From: Vandiemenella viatica
Taxonomy: Eukaryota > Arthropoda > Insecta > Orthoptera > Morabidae
Reading direction: 5' to 3'
NCBI GenBank assembly: GCA_031002005.1
Contig: CM061919.1
Span: forward strand, 228,034,739 to 228,098,738
Length of the DNA: 64,000 nucleotides
Part shown: in pieces, positions 48,118-61,489 of the stretch
How positions within the stretch are numbered: the first letter of the stretch is position 1
How the letters are laid out: every line of letters starts with the position of its first letter
The notes under the pieces: model-generated
What the model was told of the DNA's origin: nothing
What the model saw: only the letters and a program-made list of their open reading frames with translations
Databases searched by the model: none
Position numbers and translations under genes: made by a program

Positions 48118-48330
48118 ATGAAAGGAAAGAAATGCCGCGAGGCAATATTTACATGGAAAAGAAAGGGAAAATACACCCAACACTCACCAAAGTTGATGGG
48201 AGGAGGGCAGCAGCAACAGAACACAACACAACACACAAACAAAGAAAAGCAAGACCAGCCACCTCTCTCTGTTAACTTGAAAAAGGGGATTTTCACCCGA
48301 AATATTGTTTTTTTTCTTTGTATATATATA
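48112..48330. mobile_element. PLE-derived terminal fragment between (TA)n runs
   Basis: Contains the end block CACCCAACACTCACCAAAGTTG and, opposite, a degenerate hammerhead-like segment (AACTTGAAAAAGGGG, ATTTTCACCC, GAAA at 48270-48300). A (TA)n run lies on each side. Confidence 0.5.
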
Positions 48331-48335
48331 GCTCA

Positions 48336-48792
48336 AATTAGGATAGGGAAATGAGCCACCACTTACCTTTAGATGATGCATGTGGGGCGCGAACACACAT
48401 AAAAGACACAAACACAAACAATAAAGTAATTTTCGGGGAAAAAACCCTTCGTCAACAAGAGAACATTATGAGAGGTGGGTGCAGCCGGAGATTGCCTGAT
48501 CTTCCCACCAACCAGAAATTAGTTTGGATATTTATTTTTGTTCGGGTATTAGCTCTTTTTCACTGCCCCTCTACTTTTCCGATGTTTGAATTTACCCCCA
48601 CCATTTTCTCAACCGGCGGTCTTTCTGTGAGGCAATATCCGACTGCACCCACCTCTCATAATGTTCTCTTGTTGACGAAGGGTTTTTTTCCCGAAAATTA
48701 CTTTATTGTTTGTGTTTGTGTCTTTTATGTGTGTTCGCGCCCCACATGCATCATCTAAAGGTAAGTAGTGGCTCATTTCCCTATCCTAATTT
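48336..48792. mobile_element. Foldback element 3 with mirrored hammerhead-like boxes
   Basis: The left arm 48336-48487 is the near-exact inverse of the right arm 48643-48792 (ends ATTAGGATAGGGAAATGAGC and GCTCATTTCCCTATCCTAAT). The centre is a unique spacer of about 155 bp. Each arm carries TTGACGA-AGGG-loop-CCC-GAAA (minus 48431-48455; plus 48672-48696). (TA)n lies on both sides. No coding capacity. Arm identity by eye is above 90%. Confidence 0.75.
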
Positions 48793-48796
48793 GATT

Positions 48797-48831
<35 letters not shown>

Positions 48832-48849
48832 AAAGGTGCTACAAAGCAG

Positions 48850-49112
48850 GTACATTAAACATTTGGATATGAGAATAACCACTTCTTACCAAAGATGATG
48901 ATTGTTGTCGTGTCGAAATATGGAAAAACATACACACAAAGAGCATTAACATTTTTGGGCTCATTTCCCTTCTTCAACAATAGAATTCTAACCAAGTTAA
49001 TCTGGCACACTCCATCTGGCAACAACCTCATTCTGTTGTTGAAGGGAAATGAGTTCAAGAATTTCAAGAGCTTTGGTATGTGGTTATTCTCTTATACAAA
49101 TGTTTAAAAAAT
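48850..49112. mobile_element. Foldback element 4
   Basis: The left arm (TTTGGATATGAGAATAACCA ... CTCATTTCCCTTCTTCAACA) is inverted in the right arm (TGTTGTTGAAGGGAAATGAG ... TGGTTATTCTCTTATAC). (TA)n precedes it and a short TATATGTACATATATA follows. It is the same class as foldbacks 1-3 with a different arm sequence. Confidence 0.65.
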
Positions 49113-49734
49113 GTATATGTACATATATAAAATCGATACATCTGTAATAAAAATCGGTGATAATCTCTTGCAAAACCCTACCAATAAAACTAAGGCAGGT
49201 AGATGCCTTGTTGGAAGGACATGTTGGTAGCCTATTTCCCATCTACAAGATTGAGATATTATTGATGCCAGTCATCTCCCCTGGCTTTTTGTTATATATG
49301 TATATAACATCTGACCTTCTTGCCACGTATCTGATCTCTACATTTGATTAAGGTTTTGAATACATAGTGTTAGCGTTTGTTAATTGTGATCCTTCTGTTT
49401 ACATCTGTGATGAGTGTTTTCCCCAACCTTTCTTATTTTCATTTCCAAAAAGCATTTCCACTGACATTATTATTGAAACTAAGTCAAAATACAGACGTAA
49501 ATGCTTAGGGCAAACATGTAAGTTGAACTTAAGTGTAATATACAAGTATTGTGGTAGCTCTATAACTGTTGTTACAAGGTATCATATTTTCAGAAGTTTA
49601 CATAATTGCTGCTTATCAACACTAAGAAACACTCATGTTAAGTTTACGTTACATTCAGCATGCAAATTTTTAACTTTCGGAAAAGTTATTAAAAAAAAAA
49701 ATAAGTTTTATAGCAGAAGTAGTGTTTTGTAGAT

Positions 49735-49985
49735 GGGGTTATGGAAGAGTTTCGCAGAAGGAAGAGACAGGATGGTGGACTATATTTTAAGACATGTGGG
49801 ATTGGTTAATTTGTTAATGGATGGAACAGTTGAAGAGAAAAACTGTAGAGGTAGATAAAGATTAGACTATGTGAAGCAGATAATTGAAGATGTATGTTGT
49901 GTGGGGTATATTGACACAAAGCAAGATAGAAAGAGATGGAGAATTGAATCAAACCAATCGAGCGACTGGTGATGATAAGAAAAGT
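49735..49985 (+). mobile_element. LINE (RTE/craft-like) C-terminal fragment
   Basis: + strand frames give RDRMVDYILRHVGLVNLLMD, GTVEEKNCRGR, RLDYVKQIIEDVCCVGYIDT and DRKRWRIESNQSSDW, with one stop. This is the familiar tail of RTE-like retrotransposon ORFs (LLRHxxLxxxIxEGKIEGKRxRGRxRxxYxxQI...DRxxWR). Confidence 0.65.
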
Positions 49986-49989
49986 AATA

Positions 49990-51095
49990 GTTGAAGTTAA
50001 ATACTAAACTGTCAGTTGATTCCATAGTGGGAAGTAAAATAAGCAATTTGTTGCAATTGCTGTTATTAGTGCTGAATGTATTTTTGAAAAATTGTTACAA
50101 ACTTCTTGCTGTAAAAGTCAAAATGGCATTTTGGGGATTTAAAAATAAGAGTATCCTTTGATGTTACAAAGTAGGAATTTTTCTCTACTAATGATACTTT
50201 ATCTTTATTGACATATGTGGGGAAATAAACATTATTCAGTGGAGTTAAAGGCAGTTACAAATAATTTTAAAAATTTCAGTTAATTAGCTAACAGAAGATG
50301 GCACATGCTATTGTAACTTTCACTTTCAGGATTATTTTAATCAGGTTAACAAGGTTTGATTTTATTTTTACATGTAATGAAATATTGTCATTTCATTGAT
50401 GGGTAATATGTAGAGGTAAAAGTGTGTGCAAAAGTCAAAGTGGAATTTTAAAAATGTATTACATTAGATTGAAATATGAGTATGTGCTTTATTTGAAATA
50501 TGTCATTTAAAATGGGAGGACATGGGTGGAAGTAAAAGACTATAGACAGAGGAATAAAAGAGACTTTTGGATGCTATTTGTTTCATAGTAAGCGAAAAGA
50601 ATTCCTTTTTTTATATAACACTGTAGAGATCTTGCAAATATATCTTTACTGCATATGTTACTGATCTAATTGTAGTCCACTGGGCATATATTTGCATTAT
50701 ATTTAAGATCAGAAAGCCACAAATTTTTAATGAAGTTTCTCTACTTAGCCTATAATAAATCCTCTGTAAAGTTTTGACAAGTAAAAAATAGTTATATATA
50801 TATATATATTGTTTCTTTTTCCCCATAAATTGTTCTGGTAAATTGTTCGTAATTGTTTGAAACCCACCATGGCTTAAGGCATACATTCTACTTTTCAATT
50901 TTGCATGAAAATTAAATTGATTTTATGTCTCTAGGTAAATGCATCATAGAAATTTTGTGCCATATCATAATTAATGTAAAGTTAAACAATTGTTTTATAT
51001 TTCTTGGAAAATGTAAATTCTTGTTTTTAATTTATAAAAAGATAGATTTAAGCCTTTGTGATGTATTTTCTTTCTTCTCCTTTCACCACTTCCAG
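49990..51095. other. Intron 10 end, no gene recognised
   Basis: AT-rich sequence leading to the acceptor of exon 11a. A (TA)n run of about 20 bases lies near 50790. Confidence 0.45.
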
Positions 51096-51242
51096 GTTTC
51101 CCTTACAACTTTTGCCACATTTATTTTGTGGGATGAGAAGAATATTCTGGATCCCAAGAAGGCATTTGTTTGCCTAACCTTATTCAACATAATCCGTATG
51201 CCCCTGTCCCTGCTTCCCATGCTAATTGTCTTCATAGTACAG
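51096..51242 (+). CDS. ABCC1: ABCC1 exon 11a (alternative TMD1 exon)
   Basis: 147 bp, phase 0 at both ends, between a CACTTCCAG acceptor and a GTGAGC donor. It encodes VSLTTFATFILWDEKNILDP, KKAFVCLTLFNIIRMPLSLL and PMLIVFIVQ: TM11, the extracellular loop and TM12 of MRP, 49 residues. Exon 11b (54300-54446) has the same length and phases and is 33/49 identical at the protein level. 11a departs more from the vertebrate pattern (W for a small residue after FATFIL; IVFIVQ in place of ISxxVQ). Including both would duplicate two helices, so they are expected to be spliced mutually exclusively, as reported for variable exons of Drosophila MRP. Confidence 0.93.
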
Positions 51243-51249
51243 GTGAGCC

Positions 51250-53525
51250 TGAACCAGCACTTTCATTTTCTCCGTGGTCTCTGGGCTTACCTTTCCCTAT
51301 CTTTTTCTTTGTCTCTCTTTTTGCGTCTCATGGCTGTGCGTCTTCCTGTAATGAGCATTTGGGATCTGGTGTTGTTGCAGTGGTTCCTTTTCTGATATGG
51401 AAGTACTGAAGGCCGATAATACAGAAAAAAGATTTGTGGGAGTGAGTGGTATCTTGAACCCCCCCTTTTTTAACTTTTGTTATCTCTGTGGTTCAGATTC
51501 CATGTTAAATGTAGTTCCCAGGGAAAAAGAACTGGCCATCCTACATCTGACAAAATAACAGAGTATACCTCCTTCAGGAGCATTCTTTTAACCTTCAGGT
51601 TGTGGACTAAGTTTTATACAATTGTCGTCATTGAGTTGTTATGACAGTGGAAAAATAAGAACATATCAAATACATATTTTCTGCTATCGTTCAATTTGAA
51701 ACACCTAATCATCAGTTAAAGAAGCTTTGTTGAGTTTTTATTGGACTATTCACTTGTAAAAAATTTTAAACTGGGAATTATGGTGATCCAGAATGACACA
51801 TTTTGAAACTGAGAACCATGTTAATTTTTCAGAATCGAGCTGAGTGATTGTAACCATTGAAACCATCTTTTTTTTTTATCTTTGGAATGGCCTAAAATCG
51901 TCGTCATTCCAATTTTGAGATGCCTGAACTACTGCTGCCAAAACTATTGTTAGTCAACTACAATTTTACAGATGTATAAGGAACTGGGCAAGATTGCCTG
52001 ACAAAAAAATTTCGAAGTCTGACATTTTTATTGGTCTGCAAAAAGTAATCACAAGAACTGAATTGTATTCTGAAGTTTTTGAAGAAACTGGTGAAATGTA
52101 ATAAGCTAGTTAGTGTTTGTTTTAATACCATATGTCTATATTTGTTGTTCCTTTTTTGCTGTTCCTTCAACATGATCTTCTTGATGTATTTTTTTTTTTT
52201 TTTTTTGCTTGGATGTAAGAATATTTTTTAAAAAGAAGGCACAAATTCGAACTGGTATTACTACTGGTAACACCATAACAAAAGCCAAGAGTGATCCAGC
52301 ATATAGGTCAGATATTCACAAGCTTATTGTACTGGCCTGGAAGTGTTTAGACCTAGCCTTCAGGATGACACTGGTTTTATCCGTAGTGTAGTAATCTAAG
52401 AGTGCAGTTTTTAATGATTTCTCAATATCAGTTCAGGTCCATCATATAGACTGCTTCTTATTTCATCCCCATCACTTGCCAAATATTCTATCACAGCTCT
52501 AATGACCTCATTGTTAATGAACCATAAAGCCAGAATCCAATAAAATCCTTCAATAAAGCCAAAAGTTTTTGCACAACATTCCTGTTATGATTTATTTTCA
52601 GTTTTTTTTAAACACATGTTAATTAGATGTTTTACAATAGACTTCTTGATTTATTTTTATTCCCACAAAACTTTTATGTTGTATTATACAATCTAGCTTA
52701 TTGTGCATGTCTGAAATTTTATTGAATGATGAAGGACCCTAATTTCCTTTTGAACATAGGACATTAATATTTAATTTTCAGAAAATTGTATTACTGTTTC
52801 CCACTACAAATGTTGTTCGAATACTGCTAGTGTTCTCCAATGACAAATCAAGAAAGTACTATGCAAAAATTTGCCATTACATAGAATTAAGCATAGGAAA
52901 AAAAGTATCGGTGCTGAGGGGGTGGGGATGGGTGAGAAGGGACGTGATAACCACTGTGTTACATGATAAATTTCATCTCAACTGAAATTGCTGAAGAACC
53001 AATGTGATATGTAGAAACTTAATCCAGAATAAAATCTTTTGTGTAATTGGAACTGTGGTCAGAGACTGAAGTACTCTAAAGGCCTCAATATTTTGAGATT
53101 AACAATTGAAATGAGCAAGGGTTGATCTTAATTAAGAGATCAACTACAAGCACTGGAAAAAAAAAGTTTGTAGTAAATAATGTTCATAATGGTAGCTTCC
53201 AGTCATCTTATGTTTCTACCGTGCCTCCACTTTTACATTTTTCTTTCCTTGACATACGTATCCTAACACTCTTGTAATAGTTATCTAGTAATTGTACTGC
53301 ACGCCAAAGTTCATGTCCAATGATTGTTGGACTCTGGGAAAAAAATAAAGGTTTACCAAGAAACATTTTTTCTAGCAAACAAGTAAAAGGGTACACGATT
53401 CTATATTTTAGGCCAGTTGTGTGATACTGCATTGGTGTTATTTTTTATATGGTTAGAATTAATGCTCTCCACTGGGGGTATATTTTGCTAGCAATGTAAT
53501 AAACTGTAAGCAATCAAGGCTGAGG
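51250..53525. other. Intron between alternative exons, no gene recognised
   Basis: AT-rich sequence. The open frame 52209-52391 (+; AQIRTGITTGNTITKAKSDP) looks more protein-like than most, but I know no match, and it has no splice sites in the right place. No third exon 11 copy was found. Confidence 0.45.
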
Positions 53526-53529
53526 ATTT

Positions 53530-54010
53530 GCCCACAGACCCATCCCCCCTCCCTTTCTTGTACCTGCCTAGTTTTGTTCTCTACAAATTTTAATTTTAAA
53601 TTCTTTCAGCATGTTTTGCTAAGTTATTCATCATTCCCTGGGTAATTTATTCCAATCCCTTACTCCTTTACCTATGAAAGAAAATTTCCCATGCCATTAT
53701 TCCTGAAATCAAGTGCCAGCTTGTGGTCATGGACATCTTTTCCTTCCACCAATAGATGCCTCATACACTCCCAGCACTCTCTTCACACTCCTCCTGTCTT
53801 CCAATGAATCCCATTCCAGCTTCTTTATTGTATCAGTTACTGATTGTTCTGCAGTTATTTCCAGAGATGCATATAGCATCCCTTCTTTGCACCTCCTCAA
53901 ACTGCTGTATTTGATACACACCCATTCAGTATCACCATATTGAAGCAATGGTTTGAGCAAAGTTCTGTGATCCAATTCTCTCACTTCTTTGGTACATATC
54001 ATCACTCACT
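53530..54010 (-). mobile_element. LINE RT C-terminal fragment, minus strand
   Basis: Minus-strand frames give TKEVRELDHRTLLKPLLQYG, a decayed WVCIKYSSLRRCKEG, DTIKKLEWDSLEDRRSVKRV and, after a break, VRDWNKLPRE. These are the end of the RT and the tail of a Jockey/CR1-like LINE. Same family as 15380 (+) and 59240 (-). Confidence 0.68.
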
Positions 54011-54290
54011 CCATGAGATATCCAATAATTGCTTAATGCAACAAGAGTTGCTGAAAGTTCTAATAATAAATAAAAGTTTGTAATGATGATATAGCACATT
54101 TGAACTGCATTGAAGAGTTTATTTATGCTTTCGAAATTTGCACTCTTCTTGAAATTTTTATCTTTGCTCTTACACCAAAAGATCCATTGCCACAGCCATG
54201 AGAGTAGGGAAAAGAGAGAGAAAGAAACTACATACCCTCCTAAAATTTGGTGTTATTTAAACTTTTATTAGGGTGTTTGGTTTTGTGTGA

Positions 54291-55465
<1,175 letters not shown>

Positions 55466-55469
55466 AATG

Positions 55470-55760
55470 TAAATAACAAATAATGGGGAAAATGACTCAT
55501 CGCTCACCAAAGTTGAAGGCTGTGATGATTGAAAAACATACATTATGAACATAAACATATACAATATTTCGGCTTGCATCTTACTCACATTTTAGGAAAC
55601 AGGGCATGTGGTTCGGGAGGTGTGCACACGTCCAAGTTTACCACAAGACTGATTTTTCTGTGGGTGCCCTTGTCCAATTCCCAAAAAAAAGGCTTTAGAT
55701 GTAATATTTTTGATAGTTTTTATCCATTCTCTGAATATGTTTAAACCATCTAGCTTAATA
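55470..55760 (-). mobile_element. PLE terminal fragment
   Basis: Starts AATAATGGGGAAAATGACTC, ATCGCTCACCAAAGTTGAAG, then ATACAATATTTCGGCTTGCA and GGTTCGGGAGGTGTGCACAC. It is the same family as 43690-43935, without the minisatellite, and inverse to 47230-47445. Confidence 0.5.
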
Positions 55761-55764
55761 CTTG

Positions 55765-56385
55765 TGCAATCATTGTGTATTGATTCCTAATATTGACTTT
55801 AGAAACTTCATTTCTGCCTTGTGAATTAGTTTTGTTTTATGATGTGTGCAAAGAATTTTTTTAAAAATATTATCAGATTCACCATCATCTGTTTGTTTCT
55901 GAAGTGGTAACACACTATTAGTTGTTTCAACTATACAGCATGCATCATCTGTATAGTTGAAACAAAATTTTTATTTACCTTTCCATATCTAAAGCTTAAT
56001 TCATTCAGAAATATATCAGTGATTATTTGTAAAAGTGTGAAGGGCCTCTAAATTTCTTCAGTGTAAAGATAATTATGAATGAGGGCATTCAAAATTGAGA
56101 TACTTTTTTTTTTTAAGGAATAGTGTCCAGTTTACAAGTTCTTTCCCACCTCTCAGTAACGTCAGGTTATATATAGAGTTTGATCACTATTAGCTACTTC
56201 AGTTTATTGTGGATTTGGCAGTTTAGTTTTTACCATTCAAATGAGGGTTTCACTAACCTGTTTTTCTTTTGCCTGTAGTGCAGGGTACCGATGTCTTAAA
56301 ACATGTTAATATGATTAGTTATTTATTTGTGCTGATCAAAATATTTGCAGATTACACAGTAACTACATAGTGACTAAAAATTGAC
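55765..56385. other. Intron 11, no gene recognised
   Basis: AT-rich intron sequence. The palindrome-like repeat GTTTCAACTATACAG...CTGTATAGTTGAAAC at about 55923-55963 forms a perfect 15-bp inverted repeat around an 11-bp loop. Otherwise nothing was recognised. Confidence 0.45.
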
Positions 56386-56387
56386 GA

Positions 56388-58585
56388 CGTCGAACACAAA
56401 AAAGAACAAACGCAAGAAAAGTGCAATATTTTGGTGTACAATCTTATTCTTGCAGAAGTGAGACACCAGGCAGAGTCAGGCGTGTACATGAATACGGCCA
56501 TCTGGTGAATGGCGAGGCCGCACAGATGGTAGTGTAGAAGGGAAAAGAGGAGGGGGGAAGGACAAATATTGGATCACTAATCGATATTATTGACGGTATA
56601 TTATCATTGAAAGTGGTGGACCAACATAACTGAGTGAAGATACATATATATCCTCGTAGGGCTATGTGGGGTGGAGGGGGGGGGGGGGGGTTCACAGGAG
56701 ACCAATATGGAGCTATGTGGTTTATGCACGCTCCCTAGCTGGACACATGCTGCATGTTTTACAGCGGGATTTGATGCACGGGAATGATCCCTGTGGTACT
56801 TTGGGGGAATTACTGGGTGACTACTTGTGAACCAAGATATTTTTTAGATTTGGCGGTCTGCTAAAACGTGTGTGGGGTAGTGGGTAGGATTTTATGAAGA
56901 ATGGTGCACATCCCAGGGAAGGAACATAGGAAGTCATGTCCACGACGAAGGGTTAGGTTAATAGACTCGAGAGCAGGGAAGAACTGAGTGATGAAAGTGG
57001 GGTTGCAGTTAGTTTGAAGGGGGTACAGCTTTGGAGTGGCTATGCACAGGAAGGGCTATAGCACAAGAGATTTGTTTGTGTGGGTAGCTGCAGGAGATCA
57101 GAACACCAGACAGGTTTTGTGTGTATCGGGAAAGAGTTTCTTCATCGGAACAGATGCGCCTTCCATGGACAGCCAGATGGTACAGAAGGGAATATTTGAT
57201 GTAGGACGGTAGACAACTGTTAAAATGAAGATACTGCTGTAAATTTGTAGCTTTGATATGAATAGAGGTATGCAGGCACCCGTTACGTAAGGAAACGTCA
57301 ACATCAAGAACAGCAACGTAGCTGTGGGAGTATGTCCAGGTAAAGATGGAGTGGTGTTTTAGGGAGTTGAGGAATTCTGTTTATCTTTGTGGGTCCAGAT
57401 CATAAAAATGTCGGCTATATATCTGAACTACACAAGAGGTTTAATTGTTACTCCAGAAGACCTAGGAAAAGGTTTGCATATGATGGTGCCATGCGGGTAC
57501 CCATAGCAGTGCCTCGTATCTGGTGGTAAATTTGAGAGTTGAAGGAAAAGTATTAGTTAGACTGGATGAGATTTGCCAAGGAAATGAGGATGGATGTCTT
57601 AGGGAGGCTGTCGCGAGGTCGTCGTATTTCCAGGAAGTGTTCCATGGCACTAAGGACCTGACCATGAAGAATGTTGGTGTAAAGGGAAGAGACATCAATG
57701 GGGACAAGGAAGGAGTCGGGCGGTAGAGGAATGGGGACTGTGGAAAGTCATTTGAGGAAGTGTGGGATGTCTTTTATGAATGAAGGGAGGTTCTGCACAA
57801 AAGGCAGGAGGTGCTGATACACAAAAGCTGAAATCTGTTCATTAGGCAACCCAAATGCCGCAACTATAGGTCACCCCGGATTTCCAGTTTTGTGTTTCTT
57901 CGAAAGAAGGTACAAGTTGGGGGGTACGGGTGTTCTGCGGGGTAAGGAGGAACAAAGAGTTGGTAGAGTCCTTTTAAGGGATCCTTGGAGGTCAAGGAGA
58001 GCGCGTACTTCTTGGCATATTGAAGTTGTAGGATGTGGGAAGTATGCAGTGGTGTCGGAGAGCTGTCTCAAAGCTTCGGCCTCGTAGCCACTGTGGTCCG
58101 TGACTATGGTCGTTGAGCCTTTGTCGGCTGGGAGAATAATGATGATCCTATTCTTAGACAGTTCTCTCATGGCACGGGTTTCAATAGTACTGAGATTGTT
58201 TGAGTGGGAAATGAACTCGAAAGATTTTGAGAACAGGTTGGAAGTGAGGAATTCCTGGAACATAAGGAGGGGATGGTGTTGAGGAAGGAGAGAGGTGGAT
58301 TTATTTTGGATGGAGATTTGAAACACTAGGCAAGGCTCAGTCTCATCACACTGAAAATAACTACCATCCCGGGTGGCAAAGTGGTAACGCCACTGGAGAG
58401 TGCAACAGAATGCTAAGGAGTCCTGGATCAAAGCGGCATGGTGTCTTGGTGTCTCACTTTTGCAAGAATAAGGCTGTACGCCGAAATATTGCACTTTCCT
58501 TGTGTTTGTTCTTTTTTGTGTTCGTAGTTTCCAGCCGTATTCGTGTGTGGTAAGTGTTGGGTCATATTTCCCTATCCTATTAGTT
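56388..58585 (-). mobile_element. Penelope-like element with most of the RT, inverted ends
   Basis: Minus strand from 58300: FLTSNLFSKSFEFISHSNNL, RELSKNRIIIILPADKGSTT, LYLLSKKHKTGNPG (PLE RT N-terminal and finger motifs). Broken frames continue with [38 protein letters not shown] (the catalytic box, normally YxDD) and RSKCKTC-like Cys residues near 56780. The GIY-YIG part is cut off near 56690 by a poly-G tract. Terminal blocks of the same family face opposite ways at 56390-56560 and 58440-58580. PLEs are known for such inverted terminal repeats. At least three frameshifts; not functional. Confidence 0.75.
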
Positions 58586-58724
58586 ATATATATATATATA
58601 AAAGGATAAAAAAGTTGTATTCATACTCCAAACTGAAAATGTTGTAATTTTCAGCGTGTTATAAATCATTAAAATTTGAATATTTTTCTCATGAGGGAAT
58701 AATATTGCCATGTTTCCATTTTAG

Positions 58725-58809
58725 GCCAGTGTATCAATCAAGAGGATGAACAAGTTCATGAATTGTGAAGAGTTGGATCCAAACAATGTCACTCATGATT
58801 ATTCAGACA
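58725..58809 (+). CDS. ABCC1: ABCC1 exon 12 (TMD1 to NBD1 linker)
   Basis: 85 bp, phase 0 entry after CATTTTAG, phase 1 exit at GTAAGT. ASVSIKRMNKFMNCEELDPN NVTHDYSD matches [21 protein letters not shown] of MRP1, the helix leading from TM12 to NBD1. Residues 593-621. Confidence 0.95.
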
Positions 58810-59239
58810 GTAAGTTCTTATGTTCTACTGTTATTGTGGTAAGATAATTTTTTTTTTCTTTTTAGCAAGAATCAAAGAAACAGTAATTATCTTTGATCAT
58901 TACAAACTCAAAAAGAATGAACATAGTATATTTTCATGTTTCAGAGTTTAAGAACTTGCATTTAAAAATAGAAATAGTTTTTGACAGTTTGTTCTGTGCT
59001 AACAGCTAGTGTCAGTGCCAACTTACTTAGGTATCAGGTAGCTGACAGGTGGTTTGCTAAGTAATTTACTGTCATTGGGCTGGCAAATAATATAGCTTCT
59101 CAGTCTGATATAAAGTATGTAATGGGACACTGTGAGATTGTGGTGGATGTCTTTATTGGGAGTAACACATTCACGTTTCCACAAGATTCCCCATTTAATT
59201 TAATTGCGATGGAGGGCATGCTCCAATGGCAATTTCCCT

Positions 59240-60950
59240 ACATGCCCATTTTTTCTCCTTTCTTGTTAGCCTTATGTGTTTGCCCTCTACAAATTTTAAT
59301 GTTAAATATTTTCATCATTTTTGGTAAATGGTTCACCACTTCCCGTGGTAATTTATTCCAATCCCTTTCTCCCTTACTTATTAAATTAAATTTTATCAGT
59401 TGCTGATAGTGTTCTGCAGTAATTTGCAGAGACAAATATAGGAGCCATTCTTTGTACCCCCTGCAACTCCTGTATTTGATACCCAAAAAGTGGGGATGCA
59501 TATTACACAACTATACTGAAGAAATGGTCTGACAAAAGTTTTGTAATCCAATTCTCTAACTTCTCTGGTGCATTCCCTCATCACTGTCTCCAATAAATGA
59601 AGATTTTTGAAATCTTTTCCTATGACATGCCCAGTGTGACATGGCTAGCTAAGTTTATCATCAAATATTATGCCAGGGTATTTACACTTTGCCTTCAACA
59701 AGCAATTCGTTACCTACGTTATAATCATAACCAATATTAAATTATATCTGCAACACAGCTGTTCATTATAATAATGAATAGCAATGGACCCAATACATTA
59801 CCCTGTGACACTCATTTTCACTTCCATGAAAATCACTTTTTCATCCACTCCAATGGTTTTACTACCACTTTATGGCTTACTTTGTCAAAAGCCTTAGAAA
59901 GATCTAATACCACAATCAATCTGACCTCCCTTGTCATATGAACCTTTATTTGAAACCCAATTTCTTTGCTCAAAAATTTCTAATGTGGTTGCATATCAAT
60001 GTCTCCATTAATTTACCTGCAAGTGATGTCTAACTGATCGGGACAGGATTTTTGACTCTACTTGTTACACCTCCTTTTTGGACTCATTACTATCGTACTT
60101 TTCCAATTCTCTGGTAAGCAGCAAGTATCCTAACCAAACCTAACCTAAGTAACATTTAAAAATAAGGTATAAAGTCATATTTTGCTATCTTTGACATCTA
60201 TATTAATATTATCTACACCAGCCCCTTCATGCTTTTTTAGCTCTCTTAGTTATTTCATGATATATCCAGGATGAATTTCCATTTTTTTATTTTGGTCATT
60301 TCTAATTGTACAGATTAGCTCATCCTCTGATTTACGTCCTCCTATTCCTGAATCATTGTTCCCAGTGGTTTCATCAAACCAATTACTGAGTATCTTTGTC
60401 TTTTTCAAATCCTTAGTAGTATGTTCTTCTCCATAATTGTCTGAATACTTTCCCTTACCCATAGTTTTCTAACACAGCCATAGAAAGATTATATTCGGGC
60501 TTTATTAGAAATATATCAAACATATCAGGGACCCGTTTTGATCTGCTCTACAACTAGTGTGAACCCTCCTTCTGTTGATGAAATATTTGCAAATTTCTGT
60601 TCCCTCATGTTATTAATCTTTCTTCCTTCACAGCTTACACGTGGTAAATTTAAATCCCCACCTATAATGAGAATTTTATGGTCGCATCTGATCTCTGCGT
60701 AGGAATTTAGTTTCTCCTCGTCATTCATTCTTCCACTGTGGTAAGTGACCAAAACCATAATTATTTGTGAAGTGTGCTTCTGAATTTTAACGACCATTCT
60801 TTTGTGGTTCATTTTGCACCAGATATCCTTTGAAAACTGCTTTGCAGGCAAGCATTTGGTAGCACCATTGGGAACTGTTTGAGTGAAAATGTGAGCTGAC
60901 CATTTTTCCTTCAAGTTTCCTTTGTACTGGGAACATAATCAAATATATTG
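59240..60950 (-). mobile_element. Degraded LINE with endonuclease and RT pieces
   Basis: Minus strand, 5' to 3'. ILIIGGDLNLPRVSCEG (about 60680-60640) resembles the GDFNxP motif of the AP endonuclease domain. VVLDLSKAFDKVSHKVV (about 59920-59870) and SQGNVLGPLLFIIIMN (about 59820-59770) are RT catalytic-region motifs. REVRELDYKTFVRPFLQYS and RDWNKLPREVVNHLPKMMKI (59570-59300) form the C-terminal tail. The order fits a Jockey/CR1-like LINE of about 1.7 kb surviving length with many stops. Confidence 0.75.
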
Positions 60951-61144
60951 CATTCTCTTTCCTCCAAATAAGATCCCTTTATTTAAGGCATGGTAGAAAG
61001 AGGGTTTCAGAAATAGAATGAATCAAAAACCTATGTTGTATTTAAAGATAATTTTATTATAAAGTAGAAGCACAAGTCGCTAAACATACAAATCTTGTTT
61101 CTAAACACTTGCCTTGATCAGTATTTTAATTGTGAAAGATTTGA

Positions 61145-61440
61145 TATTGGATAGCGAAGTGAACCACCACTTACCTGAGATGATGGCTGCGTGGCATGAA
61201 CACACAAAAGACAAGAACACAAATGTTATACTAATTTTCGCGTCTTTGCCCTTTGTAAACAGGCGAACATTGTGGAGGGTGCATGCAATTGGAGACTAAC
61301 ACCACCTTCGATGTTCTCCTGTTGACAAAGGGTGAAGACCCAAAAATTACAATGGCATTTGTGTTCTTGTCTTTTTTTTGTGTATTCTCACCATACAGCC
61401 ATCATCTAAGGTAAATGATGATTCATTTCGATATCCCAAT
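61145..61440. mobile_element. Foldback element 5
   Basis: The left arm (TTGGATAGCGAAGTGAACCA, CCACTTACCTGAGATGATGG, CACAAAAGACAAGAACACAA) is mirrored by the right arm (TTTGTGTTCTTGTC, GCCATCATCTAAGGTAAATG, CATTTCGATATCCCAA). Each arm has a decayed hammerhead-like box (TTGACAAAGGG...CCC.AAAA). No (TA)n survives at its edges. Confidence 0.62.
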
Positions 61441-61489
61441 TTGTAATTCTTTTTCAGTACTTGGCACATATTTTTTCAAGGTTACCATA

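Noticed and set aside
51170..51409. 79-codon frame overlapping exon 11a
   Set aside because: Different frame from the MRP exon; runs past the donor.
52209..52391. 60-codon frame (AQIRTGITTGNTITKAKSDP) as a third alternative exon
   Set aside because: No similarity to TM11-TM12, wrong length, and no flanking splice sites in phase.
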